The notes beneath the pieces were generated by a model. The model did not search any database and had not been told where the DNA came from. It saw only the letters and a list, made by a program, of their open reading frames with translations. The position numbers were made by a program, and so were the translations under genes. DNA of 8,018 nt from Planococcus sp. (in: firmicutes). GTDB taxonomy: Bacteria > Bacillota > Bacilli > Bacillales_A > Planococcaceae. Where the stretch lies: the NCBI GenBank assembly GCA_030147455.1, contig JASKZU010000212.1, positions 1 through 8,018 of the forward strand. Reading direction: 5' to 3'. Shown in pieces: positions 6,245 to 8,018 of this stretch. The number at the start of each line of letters is the position of its first letter. Within the stretch, counting starts at the first letter, position 1.

Positions 6245-6291
6245 GGGTAAATACACGAAAGCACGTGGGTTTAATAGAAAAAGGAGTGTAG

Positions 6292-7779
6292 ATGATGTCA
6301 GAAGAATTAAATGACCAGTTAATAGTAAGACGGCAGAAAATGCAGAAATTCCGCGAACAAGGAATGGACCCATTTGGGAAGCGCTTTGAGCGCACGCATC
6401 TTTCACAGGAAGTTGTAGAGCAATACGACCAACTCTCTAAAGAAGAGCTGGAAGAAAAATCTGCAGAAGTTATCATTGCAGGGCGTATTATGACAAAGCG
6501 CGGCAAAGGGAAAGCGGGATTTGCACATTTACAGGACTTAAAAGGACAGATTCAGATCTATGTCCGTAAAGATGCAATCGGTGAAGAGGCATACGAATTT
6601 TTCACAACAGCTGACTTAGGCGACATTATCGGTGTGCGCGGTACAGTCTTCAAAACAAATGTAGGAGAGCTTTCTGTCAAAGCGCAGGAAGTAGAATACT
6701 TAACAAAAGCCTTGCGTCCACTGCCGGAAAAATTCCACGGCTTGAAAGATGTAGAGCAGCGCTACCGTCAACGCTATCTTGACTTGATTACGAGCGAAGA
6801 AAGCAAAGAGACATTTATTCTGCGCAGCCGCATCATTCAATCCATGCGTCGCTATTTGGACAATGAAGGTTTCCTTGAAGTTGAAACACCTATGCTTCAC
6901 TCGATTGCGGGAGGGGCAACAGCTCGACCGTTCATTACGCACCACAACGCACTCGATATGCAATTGTATATTCGAATTGCCATTGAGCTGCATTTGAAAC
7001 GGCTTATTGTAGGCGGATTGGAAAAAGTATACGAAATTGGCCGCGTTTTCCGAAACGAAGGAATTTCAACGCGCCATAACCCAGAGTTCACCATGCTGGA
7101 GTTATATGAGGCATATGCCGACTATAATGACGTCATGGCATTGACTGAGAACATGATTGCCCATATTGCACAAGAAGTTCTTGGCTCTACAACAGTGCGT
7201 TATGGCGAAGAAGACATTAATTTGGCTCCAGGTTGGACTCGCCTTCATATGGCCGACGCTGTTAAAGAATACACAGGTGTCGACTTCTGGAAGCCGATGT
7301 CAAAAGAAGAAGCACAAGCTCTTGCTAAAGAACATAGCGTTGAAATCAAATCAACAATGGAAGTCGGCCATATCCTGAATGAATTCTTTGAACAAAAAGT
7401 CGAAGAACAATTGGTGCAGCCTACTTTTATTTACGGGCACCCTGTAGAGATTTCGCCATTAGCTAAGAAGAATCCCGAAGACGGTCGTTTTACCGACCGC
7501 TTTGAATTGTTCATCGTTCGAAGAGAACATGCGAATGCTTTTACAGAGCTTAATGATCCAATCGACCAGCGCGAGCGGTTCGAAGCACAGTTAAAAGAGA
7601 AAGAACAAGGAAACGACGAAGCGCATGAAATGGATGATGACTTTATCGAAGCATTGGAATATGGTCTTCCGCCTACAGGAGGACTGGGCATCGGGATCGA
7701 TCGACTAGTCATGCTGCTGACGAATGCCGCTTCTATCCGCGACGTTTTACTGTTCCCGCAAATGCGTTCAAAAGAATAA
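6292..7779 (+). CDS. lysS: Lysyl-tRNA synthetase, class II
   Basis: LysRS charges tRNA-Lys with lysine using ATP in the cytoplasm. The 495-residue product is full length: an OB-fold anticodon-binding domain (about 58-140, from VIIAGRIMTKRGKGKAGF) followed by the class II catalytic core. Motif 1 is at FLEVETPML (194-202), motif 2 at VFRNEGISTRHNPEFTMLEL (252-271) and motif 3 at GGLGIGIDRLVML (463-475). One residue stands out: position 410 is Arg (CGA, 7519-7521) in IVRREHANAF, where the B. subtilis and E. coli enzymes, as I recall them, have Gly. AAGGAG (6281-6286) lies 5 bases before ATG 6292 and 8 bases before the adjacent ATG 6295. The second ATG has the more usual spacing, so the protein may begin MSEEL and be 494 residues. 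The gene has its own probable promoter and a strong terminator, and precedes an rRNA operon as in B. subtilis. Confidence 0.97.
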   Translation: MMSEELNDQLIVRRQKMQKFREQGMDPFGKRFERTHLSQEVVEQYDQLSKEELEEKSAEVIIAGRIMTKRGKGKAGFAHLQDLKGQIQIYVRKDAIGEEAYEFFTTADLGDIIGVRGTVFKTNVGELSVKAQEVEYLTKALRPLPEKFHGLKDVEQRYRQRYLDLITSEESKETFILRSRIIQSMRRYLDNEGFLEVETPMLHSIAGGATARPFITHHNALDMQLYIRIAIELHLKRLIVGGLEKVYEIGRVFRNEGISTRHNPEFTMLELYEAYADYNDVMALTENMIAHIAQEVLGSTTVRYGEEDINLAPGWTRLHMADAVKEYTGVDFWKPMSKEEAQALAKEHSVEIKSTMEVGHILNEFFEQKVEEQLVQPTFIYGHPVEISPLAKKNPEDGRFTDRFELFIVRREHANAFTELNDPIDQRERFEAQLKEKEQGNDEAHEMDDDFIEALEYGLPPTGGLGIGIDRLVMLLTNAASIRDVLLFPQMRSKE

Positions 7780-7791
7780 TGAAGAGAAAGA

Positions 7792-7825
7792 CCAGAAGAG
7801 CTTCAAAGCTCTTCTGGCTTTTTTT
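7792..7825 (+). terminator. Rho-independent terminator of lysS
   Basis: An 11-bp perfect stem (7792-7802 with 7807-7817) closes the 4-base loop TCAA, followed after one C by seven T (7819-7825). It starts 12 bases after the lysS stop codon and separates lysS from the rRNA promoters. Confidence 0.95.
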
Positions 7826-7835
7826 ATAAATGTGC

Positions 7836-7864
7836 TTGCACTATCTTCAAATAGGTGATAAGAT
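7836..7864 (+). promoter_or_regulatory. rRNA operon promoter P1
   Basis: The -35 TTGCAC (7836-7841) and -10 TAAGAT (7859-7864) are 17 bases apart. The T-rich and A-rich bases 7819-7830 just upstream could act as an UP element. The expected start is near G7872. It is the upstream member of a tandem pair, the usual arrangement for Bacillales rRNA operons. Confidence 0.8.
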
Positions 7865-7918
7865 ACTTCTTGTCGCGTTTTTAGGAAATGTGACTCACGA
7901 AAAAGATGAAAAATGCTG

Positions 7919-7947
7919 TTGACTTTGTTTTCAAAGTTTGATAGTAT
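7919..7947 (+). promoter_or_regulatory. rRNA operon promoter P2
   Basis: The -35 TTGACT (7919-7924) and -10 TAGTAT (7942-7947) are 17 bases apart, and this promoter sits 83 bases downstream of P1. A-tracts at 7899-7903 and 7909-7913 lie in the UP-element position. The likely start is G7954, 7 bases after the -10; a starting G agrees with the GTP control known for B. subtilis rRNA promoters. Confidence 0.82.
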
Positions 7948-7953
7948 AGAAAA

Positions 7954-8018
7954 GTCGCCAAAACAAGGCGCACAACATGAACCTTGAAAACTGAACAGCA
8001 AAACGTCAACAATAGACG
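7954..8018 (+). promoter_or_regulatory. 5' leader of an rRNA operon with boxA-like antitermination element (continues past window)
   Basis: From the expected P2 start, CGCC (7956-7959) can pair with GGCG (7967-7970) as a small 5' hairpin. Bases 7976-7998 contain CCTTGAAAACTGAACA, which resembles the segment found upstream of 16S genes in Bacillales and is taken as boxA-like (NusB-NusE binding). CGTC (8004-8007) and GACG (8015-8018) could start a processing stem. The 16S rRNA gene is not in the window; that it follows is inference from the leader and the lysS context. Confidence 0.75.

Noticed and set aside
6133..6291. Remnant of yazB or dusB, or a T-box leader, before lysS
   Set aside because: No coding frame with family likeness remains, and the region lacks the T-box sequence and a specifier stem; the leader after the likely promoter is only about 40 bases.
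7157..7378. 73-codon plus-strand open frame inside lysS
   Set aside because: It lies fully within the well-conserved lysS catalytic domain in another frame, with no ribosome site or recognisable product.
7768..8001. Minus-strand open frame across the lysS terminator and rRNA promoters
   Set aside because: It is rich in Phe and Ser because it reads A-rich promoter and terminator DNA in reverse, and it lies over strong regulatory signals.

Overview
The window looks like ordinary core chromosome of a moderate-GC member of the Bacillales. The gene order ftsH-coaX-hslO-(yacD-like)-cysK-folP-folB-folK-lysS followed by rRNA operon promoters is the conserved neighbourhood between ftsH and an rRNA operon known from Bacillus and its relatives. 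The proteins resemble Bacillus subtilis counterparts, but the folate segment is trimmed as in Staphylococcus: there are no pab genes between cysK and folP, and no yazB-dusB between folK and lysS. A Planococcaceae-type organism (Planococcus or a relative) is my best inference. It rests on recalled gene order and protein likeness, not on a search. All genes lie on the plus strand, and I saw no mobile element, CRISPR array, tRNA or sign of horizontal transfer.

Layout. 1-603 is the 3' end of ftsH, closed by a strong intrinsic terminator (608-648). 667-3279 is a three-gene unit, coaX, hslO and a membrane-anchored parvulin-like gene (yacD type). It starts from an extended -10 promoter just past the ftsH terminator, and hslO and the yacD-like gene overlap by 20 bases. 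3314-4367 is cysK with its own clear promoter and a textbook terminator. 4368-4469 carries a 26-base perfect palindrome just upstream of folP. 4470-6132 is folP-folB-folK, tightly coupled by a 1-base and a 4-base overlap. 6133-6291 is an intergenic stretch with possible alternative hairpins and the lysS promoter. 6292-7825 is lysS and its terminator. 7826-8018 holds two tandem strong SigA-type promoters and the start of an rRNA leader with a boxA-like element. The 16S gene itself would begin beyond the window.

How the genes fit together. FolB, FolK and FolP are consecutive enzymes that build dihydropteroate for folate. CoaX starts coenzyme A synthesis and CysK makes cysteine, which is also consumed in coenzyme A synthesis. 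Hsp33 (HslO) and FtsH serve redox-stress protein protection and membrane proteolysis. The YacD-like protein is probably an extracytoplasmic folding factor or a degenerate parvulin. LysRS and the rRNA operon belong to translation.

I found no undescribed system. The points most worth a second look are the palindrome in the folP leader, the loss of both parvulin histidines in the YacD-like protein, a possible attenuator-like hairpin pair after folK, and one unusual arginine in LysRS.
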